A stretch of 64,000 bases of DNA from Anaerolineales bacterium (GTDB lineage Bacteria > Chloroflexota > Anaerolineae > 4572-78 > J111): NCBI GenBank assembly GCA_015075405.1, contig JABTUK010000002.1, positions 1,116,001 through 1,180,000 on the forward strand, read 5' to 3'. Below the pieces are notes generated by a model. It saw only the letters and a program-made list of their open reading frames with translations. It was not told where the DNA came from and ran no database searches. A program made the translations under genes and the position numbers. Positions 42,081 through 50,456 of the stretch are shown in pieces. How positions within the stretch are numbered: the first letter of the stretch is position 1; every line of letters begins with the position of its first letter.

Positions 42081-43286
42081 CTACTCATGCTTCACGCCCA
42101 GCAGCCCCCGGCCATAACTGCCGACCCGCTCGGCCACGTAGCGCGGGTAGAGCAGCGGCCCCAGCCAGCGATGGCGCAGCTTGTATTTGGCCGCCAGTTG
42201 GCCCAGCGGCGGCAGCGCGGCAAAACGCAGAATCCCCAACTTTTCAACAATAGAGCGCGCCGCCAGGAAGGTTAAGCGGTAATCCTGGCCTTTGTGCCGC
42301 CGCCGGAAGTCGCTGGTGAGAACATCCGCCGCGCCGTGTTCGGCCAGCCAAATGCGGAAGGCCGGTGGGGTGGCCGCGGCCAACTTCTGCCAGACAATCG
42401 AAGGCGGCAGCGGCGAGCCAAACACCTCATGGGCCAAAAAGAGCGAGGCATAGACAAAGCGGCTTACCCCGGCCTGGCCCGCCCGCTGCAAAATAGCGTC
42501 CCACTCTAATGCGGTGGATACCTGGGCAAAACGGGCCAAATCCAGCAGTTGGTTCAGCCGGGCCTCCCGCTCGACCAGATGCCCGGCGAAATGCATGGCC
42601 AGGTGGATCAAAGTATTTTCAGCCGAAAGGCGCTGCATCGGCAAGCCGGCGATAGTTTGCGTTTGGGCATCGGCCCAGGGGTCGGGCAACTGGCGCACGG
42701 CCAGGCCGCGCCAGCCCTGCTCCCACAGCCGCACATGCAGCTCCACCGGGCGCGGGTAAAGCGGATCAAAAAGATAACCATTCCATTGATAATTGTCGTT
42801 GCGCCAGAGGGCGGGCAGATGTTTTTCCACCCAGGCATCTTTGCCGGGCAGGGGCCGGAAGCCGGCGGCTTGCAGCGCCCGGTGGCCGATTTCGGCCCGG
42901 TCGGCGGGAACCAGGAAATCGTGGTCGTACAACACCCGCCGGGCCGGGTCGGGGTAGAGGTTTTCGATTAAAAACCAGCCCTTGAGGATCAGATGCGGTA
43001 CACCGGCTTCGCTCAAAAGCTGGTCGAGTTCCAGCAGTTCGCGGCGAATATTCTCGTTGCGCCGGGCGTTATCGGCGTAAGCCTGGGCCATGCGCTCGCG
43101 GATGGTGGCGGGGATGCGCCCAAGCTGGCCGGCCTCGCGCCAGGCGGCATACAGCAGCGGCGTCAGCGAGTGGCCGTCGGCGTGATGAACCAATTGCGCC
43201 CAATCTACCTCGCCGGTCAGGGCCGGCGGCGGCGCATCGAGGCGGAGGCTGTTGGCGATGAGTTGGCCTGTAATGAGCAGACTCAT
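42081..43286 (-). CDS. Uncharacterised nucleotidyltransferase-fold protein (NTP_transf_5 type)
   Basis: 401 residues. HLILKGWFLIENLYPDPARRVLYDHDFLV carries the LKG and DxD-like (D-H-D) signature of the NTP_transf_5 family, and residues about 205-250 contain a helical H-hairpin (ENTLIHLAMHFAGHL). Family members occur with peptide-modification and polysaccharide clusters, often beside HprK-like kinases; here an HprK-like gene lies 6 kb away (49364-50446). The reaction is not established. It ends the minus-strand sugar cluster after a 219-bp repeat-rich spacer. Confidence 0.75.
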   Translation of the reverse strand: MSLLITGQLIANSLRLDAPPPALTGEVDWAQLVHHADGHSLTPLLYAAWREAGQLGRIPATIRERMAQAYADNARRNENIRRELLELDQLLSEAGVPHLILKGWFLIENLYPDPARRVLYDHDFLVPADRAEIGHRALQAAGFRPLPGKDAWVEKHLPALWRNDNYQWNGYLFDPLYPRPVELHVRLWEQGWRGLAVRQLPDPWADAQTQTIAGLPMQRLSAENTLIHLAMHFAGHLVEREARLNQLLDLARFAQVSTALEWDAILQRAGQAGVSRFVYASLFLAHEVFGSPLPPSIVWQKLAAATPPAFRIWLAEHGAADVLTSDFRRRHKGQDYRLTFLAARSIVEKLGILRFAALPPLGQLAAKYKLRHRWLGPLLYPRYVAERVGSYGRGLLGVKHE

Positions 43287-43307
43287 GGGTGAGAAAGTCC
43301 TCTTGGG

Positions 43308-43424
43308 TCTTCAAGATTTCGTGGGGTTTGAGCCTGATACGTAATGCGTGATACGTGATTAGATCATCACGCTTCACGCTTCACGCATCACGTTGCCTCT
43401 GACCCCCTGAATTCCAAAAGAGCC
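43308..43424. repeat. Interspersed palindromic repeat, copy 2 of the 18293 element
   Basis: It shares GATTTCGTGGGGTTTGAGCC at its left and CCCCCTGAATTCCAAAAGAGCC (interrupted reading) at its right with 18293-18396. Between them are inverted GTGATAC/GTGATGC heptamers. A partial CATTTCGA-family repeat follows at 43458-43505. Confidence 0.8.
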
Positions 43425-43505
43425 GTCCTCTTTTTACCACAAACTATATAAGTACGGTATCGGGGATTTCTCCCCGCTTTGCGGGTCGAAATGACATGGC
43501 TGTAG

Positions 43506-45182
43506 CTAATTCTCGACATTCGGGTGGCTAATTTGATAAAGCACCACATTATCCCCCACGTACAGTGGGGTCAGGCTGGCGGGGGCGTTGGCCGGGTCGA
43601 GCAGGCCAACCAATTGAGGGCGCAGGCTGGGCGTGGTGTACTGGTCCAGGATTATATAGTCAATGTTGTGGCTGGCGGCATAGGCCAGCAGCCCGTCCAC
43701 ATCGGTGAAGGGCAGCCAGACCCAGACCCCGTTGGCATAGAAGGGTACCTGCCGTTTGCGGGCCAGAATGGACGCACCCGGCGGTATCTGCCCGCGCAGG
43801 GCCAGGCCGGCCGTCCGGTATTCGAGCGGGCGCGGGTAGAGAAAGGGACCGCTCAGGTCGGCCAGGGTAAAAAGGGCCAGGGTGGCAACCACCAGCAGCG
43901 TTGCCAGGGAAACAGGTTGGGCCAAAAAAGGCAAACGTAGGTGAGGCAAACGCTCTTGCAGCCAGGTCCAGCCGCGGGCGGTAAAAATCATCAGGATGGG
44001 CAGTGGGATCAGAAAGTAGCGCGGGTCCACTACCGAAGCCGGGATAAAGGCCAGGGGGATGAACAGCGGCAGCAGAAACAGGGTTTGTTTGAGGCCCAGC
44101 GCCCGCAACCCCACTAAAAAAGGGACAATCCAGAGCAGGGTCATAAAGGCAAACGAGGTAAACCAGAGCCGCAGTTCCAGCAGAACGTTGCCGGCGTAAC
44201 GCTGCAACGGGGCCAGCCGGTTTTCCTGGACCACCTGCGGCGGCACGCGGGGATTGGCCAGCCAGGCTTCGTAAGGCTCAAAAAAGTATTTCTCGATGGC
44301 GTAAGGGTCCTCCACGCTGGCGTCAATGGCGGCGGCGTGCAGTTGGGTCAGCATGGTTTTGGGGCTGAGAATCGAGCCGGTGTGCTGGTACAGATAAAGC
44401 GCATACGGCACGGCAAAAAGAGCCAGCCCCCCGGCAAAGAGCAGCACCGGTTTCAGCGCCGCCCGGCGCAGCACCAGGATGATAATTCCCAATGCTACTA
44501 CACCCAGGATGACGCCTTCCCAGCGCACCAGGTGAGCCATGCCGGTCAGCAACCCGGCCAGGGCAAAGGCCCAGTTTTTAGAAACTGTCTGAAAAGTAGA
44601 CTGTGGGGCAGCCTTTCCAGGCTGCTCAAGCAGGCTAGAAAACCTGCTCCACGACTTGTCAGACAGCCTCTTACACTGCGCCGGATTTGGCAATCCGGCG
44701 CGAGCCAAGATTAGTCCCCACGCCAACAAGCCCCAGGCCGTGTACAACAGCAAAGCGTAAGGTTGTTCGGCCACCGACTCGAAGTTGCCCTGGCTCAAAA
44801 CCAGGGCCGGGTGCAGGGCGGTCAGCAGGCCGGCCAGCAGCGCCGTTTTAGGCTCGCTGAGCTGGCGGGCCAGCCAATAGATAGGCAGCGGCAGCAGCGA
44901 GCCAATCAGCAAAATATTGAGTTGGGTTGGCAGTTCCAGGCCGCCGCCCAGCAGGTAAACGGCGGCGGCAAACAGGGCAAAACCGGGCGGAAAGTCAATC
45001 TGGACCGTCGCCCCGTCGCCGGTGTAGCCGCGGCCGGCGGCCAGGTTTTGACCCAGGGTCAGGAATAATCCCTCGTCGCTGCCGATGACAAAACGCACGG
45101 TTGCCGGGAGGAGGCGGACCAGCAGGGCAACGAGGAATAACAACCACAGCGGATGATGGGCTAACCGGCGAATCAGATTCAA
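43506..45182 (-). CDS. GT39-like membrane glycosyltransferase (no beta module)
   Basis: 558 residues starting at a TTG (45182) that overlaps the TGA stop of the upstream GT2 gene by 4 bp (TTGA), a sign of translational coupling. FVIGSDEGLFLTLGQNLAAGRGY carries the acidic DE of the GT39 loop, and IDFPPGFALF matches the following helix. About eleven membrane segments are present and a short soluble C-terminal domain (YANGVWVWLPFTDVDGLLAYA) replaces the beta modules of the first cluster. A palindromic insertion of about 120 bp (44584-44701) is read in frame. Likely uses a polyprenyl-phosphate sugar made by the adjacent GT2. Confidence 0.85.
   Translation of the reverse strand: MNLIRRLAHHPLWLLFLVALLVRLLPATVRFVIGSDEGLFLTLGQNLAAGRGYTGDGATVQIDFPPGFALFAAAVYLLGGGLELPTQLNILLIGSLLPLPIYWLARQLSEPKTALLAGLLTALHPALVLSQGNFESVAEQPYALLLYTAWGLLAWGLILARAGLPNPAQCKRLSDKSWSRFSSLLEQPGKAAPQSTFQTVSKNWAFALAGLLTGMAHLVRWEGVILGVVALGIIILVLRRAALKPVLLFAGGLALFAVPYALYLYQHTGSILSPKTMLTQLHAAAIDASVEDPYAIEKYFFEPYEAWLANPRVPPQVVQENRLAPLQRYAGNVLLELRLWFTSFAFMTLLWIVPFLVGLRALGLKQTLFLLPLFIPLAFIPASVVDPRYFLIPLPILMIFTARGWTWLQERLPHLRLPFLAQPVSLATLLVVATLALFTLADLSGPFLYPRPLEYRTAGLALRGQIPPGASILARKRQVPFYANGVWVWLPFTDVDGLLAYAASHNIDYIILDQYTTPSLRPQLVGLLDPANAPASLTPLYVGDNVVLYQISHPNVEN
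44584..44701. repeat. Palindromic element inserted in frame in GT39 gene
   Basis: ACTGTCTGAAAAGT (44584-44597) and ACTTGTCAGACAGC (44654-44667) are near-complementary ends. A perfect hairpin GCGCCGGATT-TGGC-AATCCGGCGC follows at 44678-44701. The whole is translated as about 40 residues between two membrane helices. Confidence 0.75.
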
Positions 45183-45904
45183 GCCGCGCCTCCGAAGCGC
45201 AATTTAAAAATGTACGCAACAGTTGCCCAGATGGTGCGATAGCGGGCAAAGATATTAAAGGCCGACTTCGATTGGCCGTGCCTGCGCTCGCCAAAGACCA
45301 CCGGGATGGTCAGCAGGGTCAGCCCGGCCTGCCTGGCCCGGTAGAGCACGTACAGGTCGAATTGGAAGCCGTCCGGGGGACGGGTCAGGCGGGCCAGGTG
45401 GCTGCGGTGAAACAGTTTTGGCTGGGCGTTGATGTCGGTCAAGGGGGTCAGCAGCACCGTTGAAGCCAGCGCCGCCATGCCGTTGGTGACCAGCGAGGCG
45501 CCGGCATCGCGGCCGGTTCGCTTGCCCTTGACCAACGTTTGGCTGGGGTTGGGCGCGGCCAGCAGCCGGTCATAGGCCCGGAAGACATCCGCCGGGCTGC
45601 ACTGCATATCGGCGTGAGAAAAGGCCAGAAACTCCCCGGCGGCGGCCTGCAAGCCGGTCAAAATGCCGTGCCCGTAGCCGCGATTCTGGGGGACACGGAC
45701 GCTGCGGGCAAAGGCAAATTCGGGCCGGGCTAACTCACCTGCCAGCACCGCCGCAGTAGAGTCGATCGAGCCATTGTCTACCAAAATCAACTCGGCCGGC
45801 AAATCGCGCCAGACCTGGCGGTAGCCTTCCAGCAGCAGGGGCAAATTGTCGGCTTCGTTGTAACACGGCAAGATGATGGACAGGCAGGGGGCGTTTCTAT
45901 CCAC
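45179..45904 (-). CDS. Family 2 glycosyltransferase (polyprenyl-phosphate sugar synthase type)
   Basis: 241 residues with the GT-A nucleotide-sugar fold: LSIILPCYNEADNLP at the N terminus, LILVDNGSIDST, and the metal-binding aspartate in FSHADMQCSPADV. GDP/UDP-sugar transferases of this DPM1-like class charge polyprenyl phosphate, which GT39 enzymes then use as donor. The 4-bp overlap with the downstream GT39 gene supports that pairing. No C-terminal membrane helix is obvious. It follows the tandem nucleotidyltransferase gene after a 66-bp repeat spacer (CCCCTGC-type units). Confidence 0.88.
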   Translation of the reverse strand: MDRNAPCLSIILPCYNEADNLPLLLEGYRQVWRDLPAELILVDNGSIDSTAAVLAGELARPEFAFARSVRVPQNRGYGHGILTGLQAAAGEFLAFSHADMQCSPADVFRAYDRLLAAPNPSQTLVKGKRTGRDAGASLVTNGMAALASTVLLTPLTDINAQPKLFHRSHLARLTRPPDGFQFDLYVLYRARQAGLTLLTIPVVFGERRHGQSKSAFNIFARYRTIWATVAYIFKLRFGGAA

Positions 45905-45970
45905 CTCAAATTCTCCTTGCCAACGGGCAGGGGTGCAGGGGAGCGGGGGAGCAGAGGGGAGATTTCACCC

Positions 45971-47557
45971 CTACCCCCCTGCCCCTCTGCCCCTCTGCTC
46001 AAAAGGATGGTGTGGCGCTTTAGCAAAATAGGTGGCCCAATATTCGTAGCTGCGCACATCGTCGGGGGTGCCAAAGCAGATGTAGTGCTGCACGTCGAAA
46101 ACCCTGGCCCGGCGGCCCTGCTCTACCAAGACCTCAATGGCTGAGTCAACGTAAAATTCATTATTGACCCGCCGGTTCTGGGCAATCAGGCCATCGGCGG
46201 CTTCGAGAAAGAAGCGGGCCTGACGAAACCAAAACGCGCCGATAATGCCGGGGTCATGTCGAACATCGCCGTTGAGGGGCATTTTGCAGGAAATGCGCTC
46301 TATCTCCCCACCGGGCGTCGCTTCGACCCAGCCGTACTGGTGCGGGTTGCGGTTGGCGTGCGGGTGGTTGCGAAACGTCCAGACCAGGCAATCCACCTCA
46401 GCATTGTTGACCAGAGCGGCATAATGCTCCTGGTCGTACACCAGGGCGGCGTCGCAGGGGGCGATGAGCAGCGGCGCGTTGGGGTCGAGCCGGTCGCGGG
46501 CCAGCAGACAGGTGACAGCCTGGCCGGCGGTGGGTTGGTCTACCGGCAAAATTTCGACCCGGTGGCCGTTGCCGGTCAGCACCGGCTGCAAGGGCGAGGT
46601 TTGCAGGTGCTCGGTGCGGCAGGCGGCAATCCAGGTGTGGGCCGGGGGAAAGGTGTCGAGCGAGCGCTGGACCATCGGCGCGCCGGCTACCGGAACCAGC
46701 GGCTTGGGTTGGGCGTAGCCCTCGCGGCTAAAGCGCGCCCCGGCCCCGGCCATGGGAATGAGATTGACGCCGGGCAGCTCCGGCAGGGTGGGCTTCCAAT
46801 CTGCATAACGGGCAAAGTAGTCCGACCAGGCCTGGTATTCGGCCAGGTCGCCGGGCGTGCCCCAGTGAATGAACTGCTGCACCGGGTAGACATGGACCGG
46901 CAGGTTGTCTTCGACCAGCAGATTGTAGGGTAGGCTGGCAAAATATTCGCCCTGGGTCTGGTAATCGCGCTCAACCGCCCGCCGGAAGTAATGCTTCAAC
47001 AGTGCGCCGCTGCGGAAATAGTAGGCGCCGGTCGAGGCGAACTCGTTCATGCGCTGGTCGGTGAAGGCTCGTTTTTCTCGAATTTCCAGAAAATTATGGT
47101 TTTGCTCGCGGATGTAGGCGTAGAGGGTCGGCCCCAGACTGTGGGGGTGAAAGCCGCGAAAAGCTACCAATGCCCCGGCACAGTCGAGTTGGGCCATGCG
47201 CTGTTTGAAATTGCCGTAATCCCACAAGGCAGCGGCGTCGCAGTAGTTGAGGATGACCGGTTCATTATCTTTGATGTAAGCCTGGGCGGCCAGCGCCGTA
47301 CAGACCGGCCCGTCTTTGTGCGGTTCGATGGCGACAATGGTGGCGCCGGGGACTAATTCTTCCAGCACGGCCCGCAGCGGAGTTTCTTCCAGATGAGGCC
47401 GGGCGCAGATGAACAGAAAATCGCGCTCCCCGCGAAACATGCGGACTACGTGCTCGATCATGGGGCGGCCATCCACTTCGATGAGCGGTTTGATAGCTTT
47501 GTAGCCGGCCCGGATAAAACGGGTCCCCAACCCGGCCATAGGTATGATAATTTGCAT
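45971..47557 (-). CDS. Tandem sugar-nucleotidyltransferase-like protein
   Basis: 528 residues made of two consecutive nucleotidyltransferase domains. Domain 1 (about 1-240) starts MQIIIPMAGLGTRFIRAGY with KPLIEVDGRPMIEHV; domain 2 (about 262-510) repeats this as NLIPMAGAGARFSREGY with KPLVPVAGAPMVQ. Each has the G-x-G-x-RF nucleotide loop and the lysine after the P-loop-like segment. Such enzymes make NDP-sugars from sugar-1-phosphate. Internal duplication is uncommon and one half may be regulatory. The gene lies 2 bp from the TylF-like gene upstream and feeds a GT2/GT39 cluster. Confidence 0.82.
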   Translation of the reverse strand: MQIIIPMAGLGTRFIRAGYKAIKPLIEVDGRPMIEHVVRMFRGERDFLFICARPHLEETPLRAVLEELVPGATIVAIEPHKDGPVCTALAAQAYIKDNEPVILNYCDAAALWDYGNFKQRMAQLDCAGALVAFRGFHPHSLGPTLYAYIREQNHNFLEIREKRAFTDQRMNEFASTGAYYFRSGALLKHYFRRAVERDYQTQGEYFASLPYNLLVEDNLPVHVYPVQQFIHWGTPGDLAEYQAWSDYFARYADWKPTLPELPGVNLIPMAGAGARFSREGYAQPKPLVPVAGAPMVQRSLDTFPPAHTWIAACRTEHLQTSPLQPVLTGNGHRVEILPVDQPTAGQAVTCLLARDRLDPNAPLLIAPCDAALVYDQEHYAALVNNAEVDCLVWTFRNHPHANRNPHQYGWVEATPGGEIERISCKMPLNGDVRHDPGIIGAFWFRQARFFLEAADGLIAQNRRVNNEFYVDSAIEVLVEQGRRARVFDVQHYICFGTPDDVRSYEYWATYFAKAPHHPFEQRGRGAGG

Positions 47558-47559
47558 CG

Positions 47560-48279
47560 CTAACTCTCCTCCTCAGCCCCGCCGGCCAGCACAAAGCCTT
47601 GCCCGCCATGCCCGTAATCAAACAGCCGGCGGAACAACAGGCGTGGGTGCTCGGCCTGGAATTGGTGAAAAGCCCCGGCCACACCTTCCCGTTGGCTGCC
47701 GCAATAGGCAAAGTAATCGTCCAGAATAAGGACCGTGCCGTTTTGCAGAGCCGGGGCCATAAAATTGAGGGCCACCAGGGCAGGTGTGCCCAAATCACAA
47801 TCTATCAGGGCGACGCTAATTTTGGCAATACCCAGATCAGGGGCGGTTTTGCCGCCAATTGTCTCTTCAAAATAACCTTTCGCCAAATGCCAGTCGGCCC
47901 GACCGTTAAAATGACGTTCGATGCGGCGGCGGGTCTGCTCGTAACTGCTGGCAAAGTCGCCCTCTTTGAAGAAGGGATGCCGGTCGCGCCCGTTGAAATA
48001 TTTGAAGCCTTCAAAGGAGTCGAAGCCCCAGAAGGCCCGCCGGGGTGTTTCAGGCGTGCGGAAGCGCCGGTCGTTTTCAAAAGCGGCAATCAACGAGGTG
48101 CCTTCAAAAACGCCAAATTCCAAGTAGTCGCCGGGAAGCTGCTCCAAAAAGGCGTAATAAAACGCTTTTTTGAGGGCCTGGGTTTTTTGAACATTGTGCT
48201 CGATGGCCGGGTGCAGCGCCGAGACCCATTTGACCACGAGGGTTTGTAACCAGTGGGAATTTTTAGCAAGTTGTAACAT
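47560..48279 (-). CDS. TylF/MycF-type SAM-dependent methyltransferase
   Basis: 239 residues. GDYLEFGVFEGTSLIAAF is the SAM-binding glycine motif, FWGFDSFEGF and the acidic VALIDCDLGTPALVAL strand follow, then LILDDYFAYCGS. This matches the macrocin O-methyltransferase-like family, which methylates sugar hydroxyls in antibiotic and polysaccharide pathways and binds Mg through the Asp residues. In this cluster a sugar O-methylation is the likely role. It is separated by 2 bp from the nucleotidyltransferase gene, so the two are co-transcribed. Confidence 0.82.
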   Translation of the reverse strand: MLQLAKNSHWLQTLVVKWVSALHPAIEHNVQKTQALKKAFYYAFLEQLPGDYLEFGVFEGTSLIAAFENDRRFRTPETPRRAFWGFDSFEGFKYFNGRDRHPFFKEGDFASSYEQTRRRIERHFNGRADWHLAKGYFEETIGGKTAPDLGIAKISVALIDCDLGTPALVALNFMAPALQNGTVLILDDYFAYCGSQREGVAGAFHQFQAEHPRLLFRRLFDYGHGGQGFVLAGGAEEES

Positions 48280-48325
48280 TCATCTAACCTGAGGCGTGAT
48301 ACGTGATGCGTGATGCGTAAAAATC

Positions 48326-48913
48326 TCACGCATCACTCTTAAACCAATCATCACAAAAGTCGGTGCAGACAGCATCAACGGGCATATCGCGCAACTGCCG
48401 GCGGAAGGCTTGAATCCAGCCGCGCGGGTGTTTTTGTAATTCCGGCGAAACCAGGCAGATTTTGAAATGCTCGGCCAAACGCCGGTAGATTTCCGGGGTC
48501 AGGGGTAGATGGGTGAAGCAGTCTACCCAGACCCACTCAGCCTGGCCGGCAAAAGCCAGGGCAAATTCCAGCGGTTCAAATTCGGAGTAGCGCACCGCCA
48601 CTTGCCGGACGCCTCGCCGCACCAAATTGACCAGGGTCGGGTTAGCCAGGTCGAGAAAAAAGTAATCCCGGATGTTGTATTTGGCGGCTAATTCCATGAT
48701 CCGGCTTTCCAGGCCATCACACTTGACGTTAAAAATCACCAGGGCGTGATGGTAGGCGGCCAGCAGCGCTTCCAGCCGTTCCCCGCTTTGGAGGGGGTCG
48801 TGAACCAGGCGCAGATCGCCGTCGTAGTCGCGCACATCTACCTCGATGCCGCGTTCCGGCGGCACACGCTGGAGATGTTCAAGGGTATTGACCCGGTGTT
48901 CGATGAGCAGCAT
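48326..48913 (-). CDS. Glycerophosphodiester phosphodiesterase-like protein
   Basis: 195 residues forming a short GDPD-like TIM barrel. IEHRVNTLEHL gives the catalytic histidine region, RGIEVDVRDYDGDLRLVHDP supplies the E-x-D metal ligands and second histidine, and FNVKCDGL the later lysine. It is shorter than typical 240-300-residue enzymes and lacks the final WTVN segment. It could instead be a specialised sugar-cluster hydrolase. First gene of the minus-strand cluster, separated from the TylF-like gene by a GTGATGC hairpin spacer. Confidence 0.72.
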   Translation of the reverse strand: MLLIEHRVNTLEHLQRVPPERGIEVDVRDYDGDLRLVHDPLQSGERLEALLAAYHHALVIFNVKCDGLESRIMELAAKYNIRDYFFLDLANPTLVNLVRRGVRQVAVRYSEFEPLEFALAFAGQAEWVWVDCFTHLPLTPEIYRRLAEHFKICLVSPELQKHPRGWIQAFRRQLRDMPVDAVCTDFCDDWFKSDA

Positions 48914-49363
48914 GAAAATAAACCGTAATATCTAAAACGTCAGAGTCCGCCCCGGCATGAATGCCAGGGCTAGGGAACAGCGCCGGGTCAACCCAGCTCT
49001 AGCCCGATTAATCGGGCGCTGTTGGATAGTCCCAGTAGATCCAAATTTGAGGAGCCAGCACGCCCACGTGCGGCTCCGTTCGGCACGTGGGCGTGCCGCA
49101 CTCCCCGAAAATTGGATCTACTGAGTCCGGCGACTTCATCGCCGGACGAGTGTCGGTGGCAAGGTTGCCACTGGAGTTTCCGAATGCTCTTAAAGAAGCT
49201 ACTTCTGACTTAACTTAACTCAAGTTGCCACCTTTCGCCGCAGGCATCCTGAGTAGCCTTGAAAAGGCGTATCGAAGGGTGTCTGCGGCGAAAAATCACC
49301 CTTCGATACGCGCTACGCGCACTCAGGATGATTTTTCACCTGAAGGTAGCAACTTGGGTTAAC
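48914..49363. other. Gene-free repeat mosaic spacer
   Basis: No gene is supported. It contains small palindromes (TAGCCCGATTAATCGGGC; GTCCGGCGACTTCATCGCCGGAC in parts), MITE-like copy 3 (49033-49123), and a 49222-49350 hairpin with AAGTTGCCACCTTTCGCCG and CACCTGAAGGTAGCAACTT ends. Confidence 0.75.
49033..49123. mobile_element. MITE-like palindromic element, copy 3 of 3
   Basis: CAGTAGATCCAAATTT at the left and AAATTGGATCTACTG at the right, with the central GCACGCCCACGTGC/GCACGTGGGCGTGC hairpin. This copy is wholly intergenic. Confidence 0.82.
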
Positions 49364-50446
49364 TTACGTCAATTTCGCTATTGTTTGAACAATACCCTCC
49401 GGCTCTGTGCCAATTTTTAAGCGATACAAACCGGCGCTTTCAAGCAGAACATGCAAGGCCGCGGTGTTATGGGCCAGCCGCGCCGGTTCATCCCAAAAGA
49501 CGCTGTTGGCGGCCAGAACCGGCTCCGCTTCGGCGGGTGAGAGCGGGGCGATTTCCGTCTGCGTGTTGCTGCTCCGCTCGACCAGGCAGAGGTGAATCTG
49601 CTGCGGCATGAAAAGCGTTTCGGCCAAACGGTCGGCGTGAACAGCCCGTAGATTGACCACCGTTTTGCGCTGTTCGCGCACTTGCACCGCCTCGCCGCCG
49701 TAATTCGAGAACAGGGCCAACACATCGTCCCGCAGCTTGACCTCGCCGATAGGGTAGCCGCCGGCGACAAAACCCTTTCCATTTTGGCGCAGCAGGGCCA
49801 TGCCATCGGCCAGAAACATGTAACCGGCTCGCAGCAAGCGCAGCGCCGTGGTGGATTTGCCGGTGTTGTGCGGGGCTACCATCAAGATTAGCCGCTGTCC
49901 GCTCGGGTCGAGGACGCAGGAGGCGTGGAGCATGGCCCATTCGGTCAGAATGAAGTTTAGCAGGTAATGGTCAACAATATAACGGCTGACCAGGCGGGTT
50001 TCGGCGGCCAGGGCGGGCGACAAAAAGGCGACGGCAGTTCGACTTGGCAGGTGAGCAAAGGCGTGGCCCCACTCCCCGGCTGACAGGCTGAGCCAGTCGT
50101 CCAGACCGTTGTAACGCAGCCGCTCCGGCAGGTCGGCGGGGAGGGGAGGGGTGGGGTGGGGGGTGACGATTAAATGAAGGGAAATTGGAGATTGGAGATT
50201 AGGGGGTTGGGGGTTGGGGGTTGGGGGTTGGCTGAAACGCCCTGCCGAGAGGCGAGCTGCGCTTAAAAGTTCTGGCCGGTTGGTTGTAATCTGGGTGGGG
50301 ACGCCAAAGGGCGCAAATTCAAAGGAGTGGGTGGGGGTGTTGGCCTGGCGAGACCAGAAGTCAGGGAGTAAGGACGCGAAGCGGGGAGTAGGGAGTAGGG
50401 AGTAGGGGGGGGATATTGGAAATTCTGTGTTAGTTAGATTCGTCAT
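49364..50446 (-). CDS. HprK-like serine/sugar kinase-related protein
   Basis: 360 residues from the ATG at 50446 (start MTNLTNTEFP). LIVTPHPTPPLP and YIVDHYLLNFILTEWAMLHASCV lead to a P-loop in VAPHNTGKSTTALRLLRAGYMFLADGMALL, the HPr-kinase-like arrangement of Walker A followed by an acidic residue. No HPr or PTS gene is near; relatives accompany PqqD- and peptide- or glycan-modifying clusters together with NTP_transf_5 proteins, one of which is at 42081-43286. The N-terminal part has a repeat-coded Pro/Asn-rich segment (TPNPQPPNLQSPIS, from GGGTTGG and GGAGATT units at 50185-50232). Confidence 0.72.
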   Translation of the reverse strand: MTNLTNTEFPISPPYSLLPTPRFASLLPDFWSRQANTPTHSFEFAPFGVPTQITTNRPELLSAARLSAGRFSQPPTPNPQPPNLQSPISLHLIVTPHPTPPLPADLPERLRYNGLDDWLSLSAGEWGHAFAHLPSRTAVAFLSPALAAETRLVSRYIVDHYLLNFILTEWAMLHASCVLDPSGQRLILMVAPHNTGKSTTALRLLRAGYMFLADGMALLRQNGKGFVAGGYPIGEVKLRDDVLALFSNYGGEAVQVREQRKTVVNLRAVHADRLAETLFMPQQIHLCLVERSSNTQTEIAPLSPAEAEPVLAANSVFWDEPARLAHNTAALHVLLESAGLYRLKIGTEPEGIVQTIAKLT

Positions 50447-50456
50447 TATGCAAAAA

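Noticed and set aside
49022..49213. Open frame across MITE copy 3
   Set aside because: It is wholly within repeat sequence, and copies 1 and 2 give unrelated frames; no evidence of a gene.
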